Assembly (NCBI GenBank): GCA_024134725.1
Contig: CP099863.1
Coordinates: forward strand, 1,297,501 to 1,361,500
Direction of reading: 5' to 3'
Source of the DNA: Bacillus sp. 1780r2a1
Lineage (GTDB): Bacteria > Bacillota > Bacilli > Bacillales > Bacillaceae_H
DNA length: 64,000 nt
Shown here: in pieces, positions 25,330 through 35,307 of the stretch
How positions within the stretch are numbered: position 1 is the stretch's first letter
Layout of the letters: the number at the start of each line of letters is the position of its first letter
The notes under the pieces: generated by a model
The model's database searches: none
What the model was told of the DNA's origin: nothing
The model's input: only the letters and a program-made list of their open reading frames with translations
Position numbers and translations under genes: made by a program

Positions 25330-25800
25330 ATGAGTCATGTATTTGAGGGGAATTTAGTTGGTACTGGATTAAAAGTTGCAATTGTAGTGGGGCGTTTTAA
25401 TGAATTTATTACAAGCCGATTGTTAGGTGGAGCACAAGACGCGCTAAAACGTCATGGAGTAGCAGAAGAAGATGTGGATATTGCTTGGGTACCTGGCGCA
25501 TATGAAATTCCACTAATTGCAAAAAAATTCGCAGAATCTAAAAAATATGATGCGGTAATTACGTTAGGAACAGTTATTCGCGGTGCAACACCACACTTTG
25601 ATTATGTTTGTAACGAAGTGGCAAAAGGCGTTGCTTCACAAAGTTTACAAACGGGTGTACCAATTATCTTTGGTGTGCTAACGACAGAAACAATTGAACA
25701 AGCGATTGAACGTGCAGGAACAAAAGCTGGTAACAAAGGGTGGGAAGCAGCGGCTTCTGCTATCGAAATGGCGAATTTGTCTCGTTTGATTGAAGGGTAA
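25330..25800 (+). CDS. ribH: 6,7-dimethyl-8-ribityllumazine synthase
   Basis: RibH condenses the RibBA products into lumazine, the RibE substrate, and in bacilli forms a 60-mer capsid that holds RibE. The 156-residue protein has [10 protein letters not shown] near the N-terminus, [27 protein letters not shown] (with the catalytic histidine) and a C-terminal helix '[17 protein letters not shown]'. The RBS CTAGGAGGAATAGAAA precedes ATG. It is the last gene of the operon, ended by a terminator; no ribT follows. Confidence 0.97.
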   Translation: MSHVFEGNLVGTGLKVAIVVGRFNEFITSRLLGGAQDALKRHGVAEEDVDIAWVPGAYEIPLIAKKFAESKKYDAVITLGTVIRGATPHFDYVCNEVAKGVASQSLQTGVPIIFGVLTTETIEQAIERAGTKAGNKGWEAAASAIEMANLSRLIEG

Positions 25801-25803
25801 TAA

Positions 25804-25844
25804 AAGCGCTTGTTGCAGTCTAGAACTGTAACAAGCGTTTTTTT
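25804..25844 (+). terminator. Terminator of the rib operon
   Basis: CGCTTGTT(G)CAGT pairs with ACTGT(A)ACAAGCG around a short loop and is followed by seven T. Confidence 0.9.
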
Positions 25845-25920
25845 AACTATTTACAAATGTATAATTTACAGGAAAAGTTTTACCCTATATAGTAACTAGT
25901 TTACGTTAAGGGAGACTTTC

Positions 25921-26796
25921 ATGCCTCATTATATACCGTTTTTAGTTTTGATTATCGCAAGTGTCCTGATCTTTGTGTTTACTCTATGGAATACAAAGGA
26001 TAAAAAACTATTCATCTTGTTGTTCTTTATGATTGGTTTAGCGTACGTGTTGGAGTACTTTATTCTTGTACTATTTAAAAGCTATCAATATAATCCAAAT
26101 TTTGTACATGAAACAGACCTTGATAATATTTTAGGGTCGTTGGTATCACAAGCCTTTGCATTTCCCGTTATCGCTGTTTTAATAGGAGCATACCAGCTCA
26201 AGTTTCGATATATTGTACTTATATCTTTTATCTTTATGGGAATTGAAGAGTTATTTCTCTCTTTAGGTGTTTATAAGCATTATTGGTGGAAAACGATTTA
26301 CACAGGCATTTTTATGACAATTGGGTTTGTCATTGCAAAAACATGGTACGCGTGGCTGTCTAACCGATTTGAACGATGGATTCATATAGTAACCTTATTC
26401 TTTAGCTTATTAGCGATTAATACGACGCTCATGCTACTTTTAATCGCCATGTTTAAAACTCACTCTATACATGTGGGTTGGTTTAAATCTGAAACACGAG
26501 ATGTACTTAGTTTTAACACGCTTTATGTATGGATTTTAACGGCTCTATATTCTTGGGGAGTTTTGAAGCGTTCTGTTATCATGCTCATCTGCTTTTTGCT
26601 TACTTTTCGAATAATTGATGTCGTTTTACTATACACAGGTATACTTATATTACCTGAATGGAATTCGTTATGGTTCTTTGTTCTATTAGATATAGTGGTT
26701 ATTTTATTTACAGCTAAATATAACCAATTTATTATCCATGCATGTTATGGAACTGATTCAAAAAAATTCATTGCGTTTATAAGAAATAAGAACTAA
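25921..26796 (+). CDS. Polytopic membrane protein of 291 residues, unknown
   Basis: About eight to nine hydrophobic segments span the protein, from 'FLVLIIASVLIFVFTLW' at the start to 'WFFVLLDIVVILFTAKY' near the end. It has aromatic-rich loops (HYWWKTIYTG, FKSETRDVLSF). The composition resembles CBO0543-type Bacillus membrane proteins of unknown function, but I cannot assign it. RBS AAGGGAGACTTTC precedes the ATG. It is transcribed alone between the rib terminator and the glcT promoter. Confidence 0.65.
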   Translation: MPHYIPFLVLIIASVLIFVFTLWNTKDKKLFILLFFMIGLAYVLEYFILVLFKSYQYNPNFVHETDLDNILGSLVSQAFAFPVIAVLIGAYQLKFRYIVLISFIFMGIEELFLSLGVYKHYWWKTIYTGIFMTIGFVIAKTWYAWLSNRFERWIHIVTLFFSLLAINTTLMLLLIAMFKTHSIHVGWFKSETRDVLSFNTLYVWILTALYSWGVLKRSVIMLICFLLTFRIIDVVLLYTGILILPEWNSLWFFVLLDIVVILFTAKYNQFIIHACYGTDSKKFIAFIRNKN

Positions 26797-26944
26797 GATA
26801 GTACGTACAATAAATTATTTTGAAGTTAGTATAAAAAAATGTAAGCTTTTGCTTATTAAACATTTAATGAAGGAAAAAATTTACTTTTTGTAAAGGAGGC
26901 TCTTTCGTTAAGCTATAAATGTCAAATGAAACAAAACAAAAGAT

Positions 26945-26974
26945 TTGACGTTCTTTTGCCTGTTTTCGTACAAT
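26945..26974 (+). promoter_or_regulatory. Sigma-A promoter of glcT
   Basis: TTGACG (26945-26950) and TACAAT (26969-26974) with an 18-base spacer, about 35 bases before the glcT RBS. Confidence 0.7.
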
Positions 26975-27017
26975 AAAACAACGTGTAATTGAAGTCAAGT
27001 AGGGGAGTGAAGGATTC

Positions 27018-27866
27018 GTGAGAGAGTCCTTTTTTGTAAAAAAGGTACTGAATAACAATGTTTTAATTGCTACACACAATGCATATAAAGAGGTTGTTCT
27101 AATTGGCAAAGGCATCGGTTTTAATAAAAAGAAAAGCGATGAAATAGATGCGGATGCTGTAGAAAAGATGTTTTTACTTAAAAGCGAAGAAGAGCAGGAA
27201 CAATATAAGCAGCTTTTGTTACAAGTTGACGAAAATGTAATTGAGATGATGAATGATATTATTACGCATATTCAAGCTCGTGTATCTAAACCTTTAAATG
27301 AGCACATTCACATTGGACTGACAGATCATATTGCATTTGCTGTAAAGCGTTTTCAACAAGGCCTTGATTTGAAAAATCCTTTTTTAATTGAAACAAAAGC
27401 TCTTTATCCAAAAGAATTTGAAATTGCTGAAGAAGTTGTAGCAATGATTTATGAAAAAGTTGGAGTAAAGCTGCCAATAGGAGAAGTAGGATTTATTGCA
27501 TTGCATATTCACAGCGCGTTAACAGAAAAAAACATCTTAGAAGTAAATCAAGATTCGCAGCTTATTCAAACGATTATTAACGTCATTGAAGAGTCGTTAA
27601 ATCTAGACGTCAACAAAGAATCTGTTCATTATATGAGGCTAATTCGCCACTTGCATTTTGCAATTGATAGGGTGAAGACAGGTGAAGTCATCGAAGAACC
27701 AAAAAAAATTGCTTTACTATTGAAAGAGGAATATCCTCTATGTTACAATGTCTCATGGAAAGTGATTAAAATTATGCAACAAGCTCTACACTTACCAGTT
27801 TATGAAGCAGAAGCCGTTTATTTAACGATGCATCTGCAGCGACTTATGACAAAATCTGATTTATAA
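27018..27866 (+). CDS. glcT: PTS-regulated transcription antiterminator GlcT
   Basis: GlcT is a BglG/SacY-family RNA-binding protein that stabilises the RAT hairpin in the ptsG leader and prevents termination when glucose is present. The 282-residue protein has an N-terminal CAT RNA-binding domain (about 1-58, KKVLNNNVLIATHN, IGKGIGFNKKKSDEID) and two PTS regulation domains, PRD1 (about 70-175, with HIHIGLTDHI and GFIALHIHSA) and PRD2 (about 180-282, with RLIRHLHFAI and EAVYLTMHLQRL). The histidines in these are the phosphorylation sites for EIIGlc and HPr. GTG start with AGGGGAGTGAAGG. The target RAT lies immediately downstream. Confidence 0.95.
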   Translation: MRESFFVKKVLNNNVLIATHNAYKEVVLIGKGIGFNKKKSDEIDADAVEKMFLLKSEEEQEQYKQLLLQVDENVIEMMNDIITHIQARVSKPLNEHIHIGLTDHIAFAVKRFQQGLDLKNPFLIETKALYPKEFEIAEEVVAMIYEKVGVKLPIGEVGFIALHIHSALTEKNILEVNQDSQLIQTIINVIEESLNLDVNKESVHYMRLIRHLHFAIDRVKTGEVIEEPKKIALLLKEEYPLCYNVSWKVIKIMQQALHLPVYEAEAVYLTMHLQRLMTKSDL

Positions 27867-27879
27867 AATCATTTCATAC

Positions 27880-27907
27880 GTGTTACTGATACGATCAGGC
27901 ATGAGTG
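27880..27907 (+). promoter_or_regulatory. RAT antiterminator (GlcT-binding site)
   Basis: The stretch is nearly identical to the B. subtilis ptsG RAT (GTGTTACTGATnCGATCAGG core). Its 3' part overlaps the 5' arm of the following terminator, so only one of the two hairpins can form; GlcT binding selects the RAT. Confidence 0.93.
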
Positions 27908-27978
27908 AGAAATGAAACGCATGAACAGGGATAGGTTTATCCTTTTGTTAGTGTTTCAATTTTCACCATGCCTTTTTT
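27897..27978 (+). terminator. ptsG leader terminator
   Basis: AGGCATG...GTGA...TGAAAC pairs with GTTTCA...TCAC...ATGCCT and is followed by TTTTTT. It has a long stem with an inner loop and overlaps the RAT at its 5' side. Confidence 0.88.
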
Positions 27979-28129
27979 GTTGTAAGAAAGCGTAATCATG
28001 AACAAACTAATGAAATACTCAGTTGTTTTCAAGCAGCATCTTTTAGTTGAAAAGAAAGCGTTTGAACTGAATGTGTATCAAAACATTATCTTGTTGCACA
28101 ATACAAATATAAAAAGGGGGTAAAACGCC

Positions 28130-30184
28130 ATGTTTAAAAAGCTTTTTGGCGTCTTACAAAAAGTCGGAAAAGCACTTATGCTACCGGTTGCGATTTTACC
28201 GGCAGCAGGTATCTTACTTGGATTTGGTACTGCTTTTCAAAATGAAACATTACTTGAAAGATTACCGGCTTTAAATGCTGACTGGTTCCAGATGATTGCT
28301 CATGTTATGTCCAACGCTGGAGACATTATTTTTGGTAACTTACCTTTACTATTTGCTGTAGGGGTAGCAATTGGATTAGCTGGAGGGGAAGGCGTAGCCG
28401 GACTTGCAGCGATTGTTGGTTATTTAATTATGAACGTAACAATGGGTACAGTAAAAGGGCTGGATGGTTTAAAGCCAGTTGAATTTGCTAAGTTGTTAGA
28501 AGATCCGGCATATGCAAGTGTGTTAGGAATTCCAACGTTACAAACAGGTGTGTTTGGTGGTATTATAATTGGGGTGCTAGCAGCTGCTATGTACAACCGT
28601 TTCTTTAACATCGAACTGCCTCCATATTTAGGTTTCTTTGCTGGTAAGCGCTTTGTACCAATTGCAACAGCGGTATCATCAATTGTCATTGGTTTAATCA
28701 TGGTAGCAGTATGGCCAATCATTCAAAATGCACTGAATGCATTCTCAAACAATATGATTGATGCGAACTTAACGCTATCAGCATTTATCTTCGGGGTTAT
28801 TGAACGTTCACTAATTCCGTTTGGCTTACACCATATTTTCTATTCACCATTCTGGTATGAATTTGGTTCTTATGTCAACCAAGCTGGTGAAGTATTCCGT
28901 GGAGACCAACGTATCTTCATGGCACAATTAGCAGATGGTGCTGAATTAACAGCAGGTACATTCCAAGTTGGTAAATATCCGTTCATGATGTTCGGTTTAC
29001 CAGCAGCAGCGCTTGCTATTTATCACGAAGCTCGTCCTGAAAATAAGAAGTATGTAGCTGGTATCATGGGTTCGGCAGCATTAACATCATTCTTAACAGG
29101 TATTACAGAACCACTTGAGTTCTCATTCTTATTCGTAGCGCCAATTTTGTTTGCAATTCACGCAGTGTTTGCAGGTCTATCGTTTATGATCATGGAAATT
29201 TTAAATGTTAAAATTGGTATGACATTCTCCGGTGGGGTTATTGACTACATCCTATTCGGTGTGTTACAAAATAGAACAGATTGGTGGTTAGTAATCCCAG
29301 TTGGTCTTGTTCTAGCAGTTATTTACTACTTTGGTTTCCGTTTTGCGATTCGTAAGTTTAATTTAAACACACCAGGTCGTGAAGAAAAAGCGGACGATGC
29401 AGATGGTGATAAAGTTGAAGCGGGCGAATTACCACGCAATATCCTAGAAGCATTAGGTGGTCAACCAAATATTACGCACTTAGATGCATGTATTACTCGT
29501 TTACGTGTATCAGTTGACGATGTTAAGAGCGTTGATAAAGAGCGTTTGAAAAAACTAGGAGCTTCTGGTGTCCTAGAAGTAGGTAACAATATTCAAGCAA
29601 TCTTTGGTCCTAAGTCTGATACGTTAAAGAGTCAGATTAAAGACATTATGGATGGAAAAACGCCTGTTGCACCAAAAGAACAGCCAAAAGCTGTAGAAGA
29701 AGCACCGAAAGCTGCGGTAAGCACAAACGGTGGAGACATTGTTTCACCAATTGAAGGAGAATTAGTTCCGCTATCAGAGGTACCGGACCAAGTATTCTCA
29801 CAAAAATTAATGGGTGATGGTTTTGCGATTATTCCGAAAACGGGCACAGTAGTTGCGCCAGTGGATGGAAAGGTAGTAAACTTATTCCCGACGAAGCATG
29901 CTTTAGGAATTGAATCAACGACTGGGCAAGAAATTCTAATTCACTTTGGAATTGACACGGTTAACTTAAAAGGTGAAGGGTTTGATGCACTTGTTGCTCA
30001 AGGTGACGAAGTGAAGCAAGGCCAACCATTATTACAAGTTGACTTAGATTTTGTAAAATCAAATGCACCATCTACGATTACACCTGTCATCTTTACAAAC
30101 TTACAAGCAGATGAGAAGGTAGAAATCTTAAAGCAAGGCGAAGTTTCACTGCAAGAACAAAATATTATTACTATTTCAAAGTAA
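28130..30184 (+). CDS. ptsG: Glucose-specific PTS enzyme IICBA
   Basis: PtsG imports glucose and phosphorylates it to glucose 6-phosphate. The 684-residue fusion has a membrane IIC domain (about 1-420; [32 protein letters not shown]), a IIB domain with the phosphorylated cysteine in [11 protein letters not shown] (Cys454), and a C-terminal IIA domain with the active histidine in [10 protein letters not shown] (His605). A low-complexity KPTPVAP-like linker separates IIB and IIA. The ATG follows AAAAGGGGGTAAAACGCC. Controlled by GlcT through the RAT/terminator leader, and followed by ptsH and ptsI as in B. subtilis. Confidence 0.97.
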   Translation: MFKKLFGVLQKVGKALMLPVAILPAAGILLGFGTAFQNETLLERLPALNADWFQMIAHVMSNAGDIIFGNLPLLFAVGVAIGLAGGEGVAGLAAIVGYLIMNVTMGTVKGLDGLKPVEFAKLLEDPAYASVLGIPTLQTGVFGGIIIGVLAAAMYNRFFNIELPPYLGFFAGKRFVPIATAVSSIVIGLIMVAVWPIIQNALNAFSNNMIDANLTLSAFIFGVIERSLIPFGLHHIFYSPFWYEFGSYVNQAGEVFRGDQRIFMAQLADGAELTAGTFQVGKYPFMMFGLPAAALAIYHEARPENKKYVAGIMGSAALTSFLTGITEPLEFSFLFVAPILFAIHAVFAGLSFMIMEILNVKIGMTFSGGVIDYILFGVLQNRTDWWLVIPVGLVLAVIYYFGFRFAIRKFNLNTPGREEKADDADGDKVEAGELPRNILEALGGQPNITHLDACITRLRVSVDDVKSVDKERLKKLGASGVLEVGNNIQAIFGPKSDTLKSQIKDIMDGKTPVAPKEQPKAVEEAPKAAVSTNGGDIVSPIEGELVPLSEVPDQVFSQKLMGDGFAIIPKTGTVVAPVDGKVVNLFPTKHALGIESTTGQEILIHFGIDTVNLKGEGFDALVAQGDEVKQGQPLLQVDLDFVKSNAPSTITPVIFTNLQADEKVEILKQGEVSLQEQNIITISK

Positions 30185-30202
30185 AAAGGAGATTGATTTA
30201 AC

Positions 30203-30469
30203 ATGGCACAAAAAACATTTACAGTAACAGCAGACTCAGGAATTCACGCACGTCCAGCAACAACTTTAGTACAAGCAGCTAGCAAATTCGATTCTGATAT
30301 CAACTTAGAGTTCAACGGTAAAACTGTAAACCTAAAATCAATCATGGGCGTTATGTCTTTAGGTATCCAAAAAGGAGCTACAATCACAATTTCTGCTGAA
30401 GGTTCAGACGAAGCTGATGCACTTGCAGCTCTTGAAGATACAATGAAAAAAGAAGGATTAGGCGAATAA
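30203..30469 (+). CDS. ptsH: Phosphocarrier protein HPr
   Basis: HPr carries phosphate from enzyme I to the sugar-specific EIIA domains. In the 88-residue protein His15 lies in [11 protein letters not shown] (the EI/EIIA phosphorylation site). Ser46 lies in [10 protein letters not shown], the HPrK/P site used in carbon catabolite repression together with CcpA. The RBS AAAAGGAGATTGATTTAAC precedes ATG, 18 bases after ptsG. Its last base pair overlaps the ptsI start. Confidence 0.98.
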   Translation: MAQKTFTVTADSGIHARPATTLVQAASKFDSDINLEFNGKTVNLKSIMGVMSLGIQKGATITISAEGSDEADALAALEDTMKKEGLGE

Positions 30470-32187
30470 TGACAGTGGAAATTCAAGGCATTGCCGCTTC
30501 TAGCGGCATTGCTATTGCTAAAGCATTTCGTCTAGAAAATCCAGAATTAACCGTTGAAAAGAAATCCGTTTCAGACGTTGAAGCTGAAGTAGCTCGCTTA
30601 GAAGCAGCGCTTGCAACATCTCGATCAGAGCTTGAAGCGATTAAAGAACATGCGCGTAAAGAGCTTGGCGAAGATAAAGCTGAAATCTTTGCAGCACATT
30701 TATTAGTGTTAAGCGATCCGGAATTAATCAATCCGATTAAAGATAAAATTACAGGTGAAAGCGTGAATGCTGAAGTCGCACTAGACGAAGTTGCAGCGAT
30801 GTTCATCAACATGTTTGAGTCAATGGACAATGAGTACATGAAAGAGCGTGCAGCAGATATTCGTGACGTAACAAAACGTGTACTAGCACATCTTTTAGGT
30901 GTAAACGTTTCAAACCCAAGCATGATTTCTGAGGAAGTTGTTATTATTGCAGAAGATTTAACGCCATCTGATACGGCTCAGTTAAATCGTAAATTTGTAA
31001 AAGGGTTTACAACTGACATTGGAGGCCGTACGTCTCACTCTGCAATCATGGCACGTTCAATGGAAATTCCAGCTGTTGTTGGAACAAAAACAGTTATGGA
31101 AGACATTGAAAACGGTACACTTGTAATCGTTGATGGTCTTGATGGAAACGTTATTGTTAACCCATCAGAAGAAACGGTTAAAGCGTATGAGAAAAAGGCA
31201 GAAGAATATGCAGCACAAAAAGCTGAGTGGGCAAAGCTTGTAAATGAAAAAACAGTTTCAGCTGATAACCACCACGTAGAACTTGCTGCTAATATTGGAA
31301 CGCCTGAAGATGTTAAAGGTGTATTAGAAAACGGTGGTGAAGGCGTTGGTCTTTACCGTACGGAGTTCTTATATATGGGGCGTGAAGAGCTTCCAACAGA
31401 GGAAGAACAATTCACATCATACAAAACGGTATTAGAGCGTATGGAAGGCAAGCCTGTTGTTGTTCGTACTTTAGATATCGGTGGAGATAAAGAGCTTCCT
31501 TATCTGAACCTACCTAAAGAAATGAACCCATTCCTAGGTTTCCGTGCAATCCGTCTATGCTTAGAAATGCAAGATATGTTCCGCACGCAGCTTCGTGCGT
31601 TATTACGTGCTAGCGTATATGGAAACTTAAAAATCATGTTCCCAATGATTGCAACAGTTGACGAGTTCCGCCAAGCAAAAGCAATTCTATTAGAAGAAAA
31701 AGCAAAGCTTGAAGCAGAGGGCGTTAGCGTTTCTGATAGCATTGAAGTAGGTATGATGGTTGAAATTCCTTCTTCAGCAGTTATCGCAGATTTATTTGCA
31801 AAAGAAGTAGACTTCTTCTCAATTGGAACAAATGATTTAATTCAATACACGCTTGCTGCTGACCGCATGAATGAGCGCGTATCTTACTTATATCAACCTT
31901 ATAACCCAGCAATCTTACGCTTAGTAAACATGGTTATTAAAGCGGCTCATAAAGAAGGCAAGTGGGTTGGTATGTGTGGAGAAATGGCTGGAGATGAAAT
32001 CGCAATTCCAATTCTTTTAGGCTTAGGCTTAGATGAGTTCTCAATGAGCGCAACATCTATTTTAAAAGCACGTTCTCAAATCCGTCAGTTATCAAAAGCG
32101 GATATTGAACCACACTTAGATGAGATTTTATCAATGTCTTCTACTGAAGAAGTAATTGAATTTGTAAAATCAAAATTCCATATCTAA
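30469..32187 (+). CDS. ptsI: PTS enzyme I (phosphoenolpyruvate-protein phosphotransferase)
   Basis: Enzyme I takes phosphate from phosphoenolpyruvate and gives it to HPr. The 572-residue protein has the N-terminal swivelling domain with the active histidine in [13 protein letters not shown] (His190), and the C-terminal PEP-binding TIM barrel with [25 protein letters not shown] and the catalytic cysteine in [10 protein letters not shown]. The ATG overlaps the ptsH stop (TAATG). Last gene of the pts operon. The B. subtilis operon is followed by splAB; here lrgAB-like genes face it instead. Confidence 0.98.
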   Translation: MTVEIQGIAASSGIAIAKAFRLENPELTVEKKSVSDVEAEVARLEAALATSRSELEAIKEHARKELGEDKAEIFAAHLLVLSDPELINPIKDKITGESVNAEVALDEVAAMFINMFESMDNEYMKERAADIRDVTKRVLAHLLGVNVSNPSMISEEVVIIAEDLTPSDTAQLNRKFVKGFTTDIGGRTSHSAIMARSMEIPAVVGTKTVMEDIENGTLVIVDGLDGNVIVNPSEETVKAYEKKAEEYAAQKAEWAKLVNEKTVSADNHHVELAANIGTPEDVKGVLENGGEGVGLYRTEFLYMGREELPTEEEQFTSYKTVLERMEGKPVVVRTLDIGGDKELPYLNLPKEMNPFLGFRAIRLCLEMQDMFRTQLRALLRASVYGNLKIMFPMIATVDEFRQAKAILLEEKAKLEAEGVSVSDSIEVGMMVEIPSSAVIADLFAKEVDFFSIGTNDLIQYTLAADRMNERVSYLYQPYNPAILRLVNMVIKAAHKEGKWVGMCGEMAGDEIAIPILLGLGLDEFSMSATSILKARSQIRQLSKADIEPHLDEILSMSSTEEVIEFVKSKFHI

Positions 32188-32223
32188 AAAAAAGATGCTC
32201 TAGTCACTAGAGCATCTTTTTTT
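32186..32223 (+). terminator. Terminator after ptsI
   Basis: AAAAAAGATGCTCTAGT/ACTAGAGCATCTTTTTT, about 14 bp or more of perfect stem directly after the stop. Confidence 0.94.
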
Positions 32224-32259
32224 AGATTAACAATGAATAACCAGGGGGGAAATACCTCA

Positions 32260-32367
32260 ATGCTTCCTTCTCAAAAACAAATCATAACTTCTTCAACAGT
32301 ATTAGGTGGTCAGAGTAAGTTTGTTCCATTACGCCACAGACACTCCTTCATTCCACTGTTTCTCTAA
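32260..32367 (+). CDS. Possible 35-residue ORF
   Basis: An ATG 10-12 bases after a strong AGGGGGG opens a 35-codon frame (starts MLPSQKQIITSSTVLGGQS). The product is basic and Ser/Phe rich, without a recognisable family. RBS spacing is long. It lies in the 280-base gap between ptsI and lrgB, on the plus strand, after the ptsI terminator. No promoter is obvious. It may be a chance frame. Confidence 0.25.
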   Translation: MLPSQKQIITSSTVLGGQSKFVPLRHRHSFIPLFL

Positions 32368-32385
32368 AAGTATCTTACAAACTAA

Positions 32386-32434
32386 CAAAAATATCCGAGG
32401 AATCGACAGTTTTTAACGCGCGATGCCTCGGATA
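32386..32434 (-). terminator. Terminator of the lrgAB-like operon
   Basis: TATCCGAGG/CCTCGGATA plus an inner ATCG/CGAT pairing; the plus-strand A run on its left gives a T run on the minus strand. Confidence 0.82.
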
Positions 32435-32470
32435 AATCATTGAGTGAAATACTTATGTTCCTTCTTTTTC

Positions 32471-33154
32471 TCAGAAGAGGAGTGGTAAGAAGATATTTGC
32501 AAACACAATCGTTAAAAGCGCTGCTACAATCATTCCTAAGCTGGAGAATGTACCTTCAATCTTACCAAACTCGAATGCACGAGCCGTGCCTGTACCGTGA
32601 GACGCAACTCCTAAAAGTAAGCCTTTAGCTAGTGAAGAATGAAGGGCAAGGTGTTTGATAAGGGTAGGCGCAATAAACGTTCCAATAATGCCTGACAGCA
32701 CAACGAATAAAATTGTAATATTCGGATCTCCTCCAAGCGTTTCTGATACGTTAATAGCAATAGGAATAGTCACAGAACGTGGAATAATACTTTGAACAAG
32801 CGTAGCTTGCATATGAAAGAGGCCTGCTAAAACCATGGAAGATATCATTGCTACAAGAGTTCCAGTTGCTACGCTTACCGCAATTTCTATACGATGCTTT
32901 TTTAGAAGATGAAAATACTTATACATCGGCACAGCAAATGCTACCGTAGCGGGACCGAGCATGTAGCTAATAAAATCTGCTCCTTGCTTATACTGATCGT
33001 ATGAACCATGTGAGAGTAATAAAAATAGGATGAGCAAGCAGGGAGCTAGTAAAATAGGCGAAACCAAAATGGTTTTATATTTCTTATAAAGCCATTTCGA
33101 AAGCGTGTAGACAACGAGCGTAAGTGGAAATGCTAAAGCTGTTAACCAAGTCAT
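32471..33154 (-). CDS. LrgB/CidB family membrane protein
   Basis: A polytopic protein of 227 residues with about seven hydrophobic segments. The family signature 'ESLGGDPNITILFVVLSGIIG'-like region is present as SETLGGDPNITILFVV, followed by GVASHGTGTARAFEFG, which is typical of LrgB/CidB/YohK. These proteins pair with LrgA/CidA and are linked to pyruvate or overflow-metabolite transport and to autolysis control. It overlaps lrgA by four bases (ATGA), so it is translationally coupled. B. subtilis has two such pairs (YwbH-YwbG and YsbA-YsbB); I cannot say which this is. Confidence 0.88.
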   Translation of the reverse strand: MTWLTALAFPLTLVVYTLSKWLYKKYKTILVSPILLAPCLLILFLLLSHGSYDQYKQGADFISYMLGPATVAFAVPMYKYFHLLKKHRIEIAVSVATGTLVAMISSMVLAGLFHMQATLVQSIIPRSVTIPIAINVSETLGGDPNITILFVVLSGIIGTFIAPTLIKHLALHSSLAKGLLLGVASHGTGTARAFEFGKIEGTFSSLGMIVAALLTIVFANIFLPLLF

Positions 33155-33519
33155 TCGTTTGACACCTCCTTGCGTTTAGAAATAGATTCAGCCATCATTC
33201 CAGTAAGCGCCATAACTACAATGGTACTTATCGTAATAATAATTAAAATTTGAAGTCCAAATGATTTAAGTACATCTCCATAATTCATTAGACCGACAAC
33301 AGCTGGAATAAAGAAAAGTAATAGTTCACCGACAAGCAAATTACCTGCGCGCTCTACCCAATTTAATTTAATGATTTTTAAATGAAGCAACAGAAACAGC
33401 AATCCAAATCCAACAATGCTTCCTGGAATCGGAAGGTTTAACCATTGAGAAATCTGTTGACCAACAAAAAAGATTAATATGAAAAAAAGAACTTGAACAA
33501 ATAATGTTAAAACCTTCAC
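33151..33519 (-). CDS. LrgA/CidA family membrane protein
   Basis: A small membrane protein of 122 residues with four hydrophobic helices, having the CidA/LrgA features GQQISQWLNLPIPGSIVGF and 'LLVGELLLFFIPAVVGLM' (N-LLVGE-LLFFIP). It forms holin-like oligomers and works with the downstream LrgB partner. GTG start with AAAGGAGGAACATCATA. A YwbI/CidR-like LysR gene lies 7 kb away on the same strand (40794-41669), and in B. subtilis YwbI controls the ywbHG pair, so the same link may exist here despite the distance. Confidence 0.88.
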   Translation of the reverse strand: MKVLTLFVQVLFFILIFFVGQQISQWLNLPIPGSIVGFGLLFLLLHLKIIKLNWVERAGNLLVGELLLFFIPAVVGLMNYGDVLKSFGLQILIIITISTIVVMALTGMMAESISKRKEVSNE

Positions 33520-33890
33520 TATGATGTTCCTCCTTTAGCTTGTTCATAATAATAGAGCCGCCTAATTGGCGACTCTATTAAGGGGAAAAAGAAAGTAATT
33601 TTGGCTTATACCGATGAGGTATAAATTGAGAAGATGAATGCTACAAACATATCTTACCTAAATTTAGCTATAACGTGAAATATATAATAACTATAATTAC
33701 TATGCCTTTTAACTATAGTTAAAGAGCATGAGAAAGCTAATATATGTCTAAACAAGGTGTATGGATGAGAGCGAGGAAATGCATATAAATAAAAAACTGA
33801 TCTCATTTGATGTCGAGATCAGTTTTTTAAAAGCTACATAGATTTTTTGAAATACTGGTGAATTTAAAAAATTGGCGACCTTTAATGATG
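33520..33890. other. Intergenic region upstream of lrgAB with palindrome and hairpins
   Basis: No convincing gene. AATAGAG-CGCC pairs with GGCG-CTCTATT around 33549-33579, in the lrgA leader. A perfect 16-base palindrome, TTTAACTATAGTTAAA (33708-33723), is an operator candidate. A strong terminator hairpin lies at 33791-33828. Confidence 0.6.
33791..33828. terminator. Terminator after the NCS2 permease gene
   Basis: A 14-bp perfect stem (AAAAAACTGATCTC/GAGATCAGTTTTTT) with a 10-nt loop, 62 bases downstream of the minus-strand permease stop; symmetrical, so it can act in both directions. Confidence 0.85.
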
Positions 33891-35171
33891 CTATTCGTAT
33901 TTAGGCCATTTGATTAATCTTTCTAACAGAATAGATATTAGGATACCCATTAATAATCCGTTGCTGATTAGTGGACGAATATAAAAGGGAATGCTTTTAA
34001 AAACTTGAGGTGACAAGTTCATCAACGATATCCCTATTAAAGCTGGAAGAGCAATTCGATAGATGGCTTTTGAATTAAATGTATATCCCTGTATACTTCG
34101 CAATGCCGTTCCAAAGAGTTGTAAATACGCTACGAATAATACAGCGTTTCCCACTGTTACCGGTAGAGTAGCAAAAAAAGAGCTTAAAGGAGGAATTAGT
34201 CCAAGTAAAGCAAAGAACCCTCCGCTGATGATAAATGGCCTCTTACTTAAAAGTTTTGTACTCTCTAAAAAACCAATAGTAGATGTAAAGGGTGCATAAG
34301 GAACAAGACCTACCACAGCACCTAGACAAGTAAAGAACCCAGTAATGGTAAAGGAAGAACGATATTGTTTGCTTTGTGCCTTTACTCCATGTAACTTTTC
34401 AGATGCTTTGAGTGATGCAATAGTATTAGTGGCGTTCATTATACCAGCTAAACAAGCAGTAATAACTATACCTATCTGTAGCTGAGGCTTTCCCCATGGA
34501 AAAAACGAAAAGTGGAATGTTGAAGAGTTAATAGAATAGCTGCTGGGAAATAACCATACATACAATACCCAGCCTACAATCATTCCTATTAAAATTGCAA
34601 AGTTACTGATAATTCCTTTTCCTTTAATACTAATGGAGCTTACTAGTATAACCAGTCCTATAGAGAAGAGACTTACAGGTATGTCAAGTGTCCCGTTTGG
34701 TTTTAATTCTAGCATTCCTTTAAAAAAGATTAAAATAAGCTGAATAGCTAGTAAAAATAAATATACGTTCATCACCATTGGTGTAAAGATTTTTTGAAGA
34801 AGCGGCACAAGATTCAGTGTCCCTATTAATATCGTTATTAAGCCAGCAAGAACAATTCCTAATGCAAGACTACCTCCAAGTTCTGTATATGTCATACCCA
34901 CTGAAGGAGCAGAAGCACATAAGCTTAAGATAAGTCCCCACCACATACCTGAATGACCTTCTAATAAAGGATATCGGTGACCAATCAATCCTTGTACTAT
35001 ACAAGCAACCCCTGTGAAAAAGAATGAACAGCGGATAGTCATAATTATTTGATCAGAACTTAATTGAAACGCATCTCCAATTGATATTGGAACGACAACT
35101 GTATTCGCAAAAATAAAGAAAAACCATTGAACAGAAGCCAATATAGTTGTTGATGAAGATAATTTATTCAC
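33891..35171 (-). CDS. NCS2-family uracil/xanthine-type permease
   Basis: A membrane transporter of 426 residues with about 13 hydrophobic segments. It keeps NCS2 landmarks: a first helix with 'FFFIFANTVVVPISIGDAF', the LLEGHSGMWWG substrate segment, and the late segment 'LGAVVGLVPYAPFTSTIGFLE'. It resembles the B. subtilis YwdJ/E. coli YbbY-type purine/pyrimidine permeases, and is distinct from the purine permease at 9949. GTG start after GAAGGAGAAAGC. It is divergent from the exported CodA-like deaminase, with a shared regulatory region of phased repeats, so it probably imports the deaminase product or its substrate. That link is inference. Confidence 0.85.
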   Translation of the reverse strand: MNKLSSSTTILASVQWFFFIFANTVVVPISIGDAFQLSSDQIIMTIRCSFFFTGVACIVQGLIGHRYPLLEGHSGMWWGLILSLCASAPSVGMTYTELGGSLALGIVLAGLITILIGTLNLVPLLQKIFTPMVMNVYLFLLAIQLILIFFKGMLELKPNGTLDIPVSLFSIGLVILVSSISIKGKGIISNFAILIGMIVGWVLYVWLFPSSYSINSSTFHFSFFPWGKPQLQIGIVITACLAGIMNATNTIASLKASEKLHGVKAQSKQYRSSFTITGFFTCLGAVVGLVPYAPFTSTIGFLESTKLLSKRPFIISGGFFALLGLIPPLSSFFATLPVTVGNAVLFVAYLQLFGTALRSIQGYTFNSKAIYRIALPALIGISLMNLSPQVFKSIPFYIRPLISNGLLMGILISILLERLIKWPKYE

Positions 35172-35307
35172 GCTTTCTCCTTCTTTCTATCGAACGAATA
35201 GGTCATTATCTACTTTATTGTAATTCTTAATTCTATTAATAATTTTAAAAAAAGAGTTACACACTAAGGAGCTTATTTTTTCGATTTTTAGCTTCTATTC
35301 GCTCTAT

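Noticed and set aside
33744-33788. 14-codon frame (MSKQGVWMRARKCI) ahead of the terminator at 33791
   Set aside because: Too short, weak RBS, no partner gene on the same strand; more likely chance.
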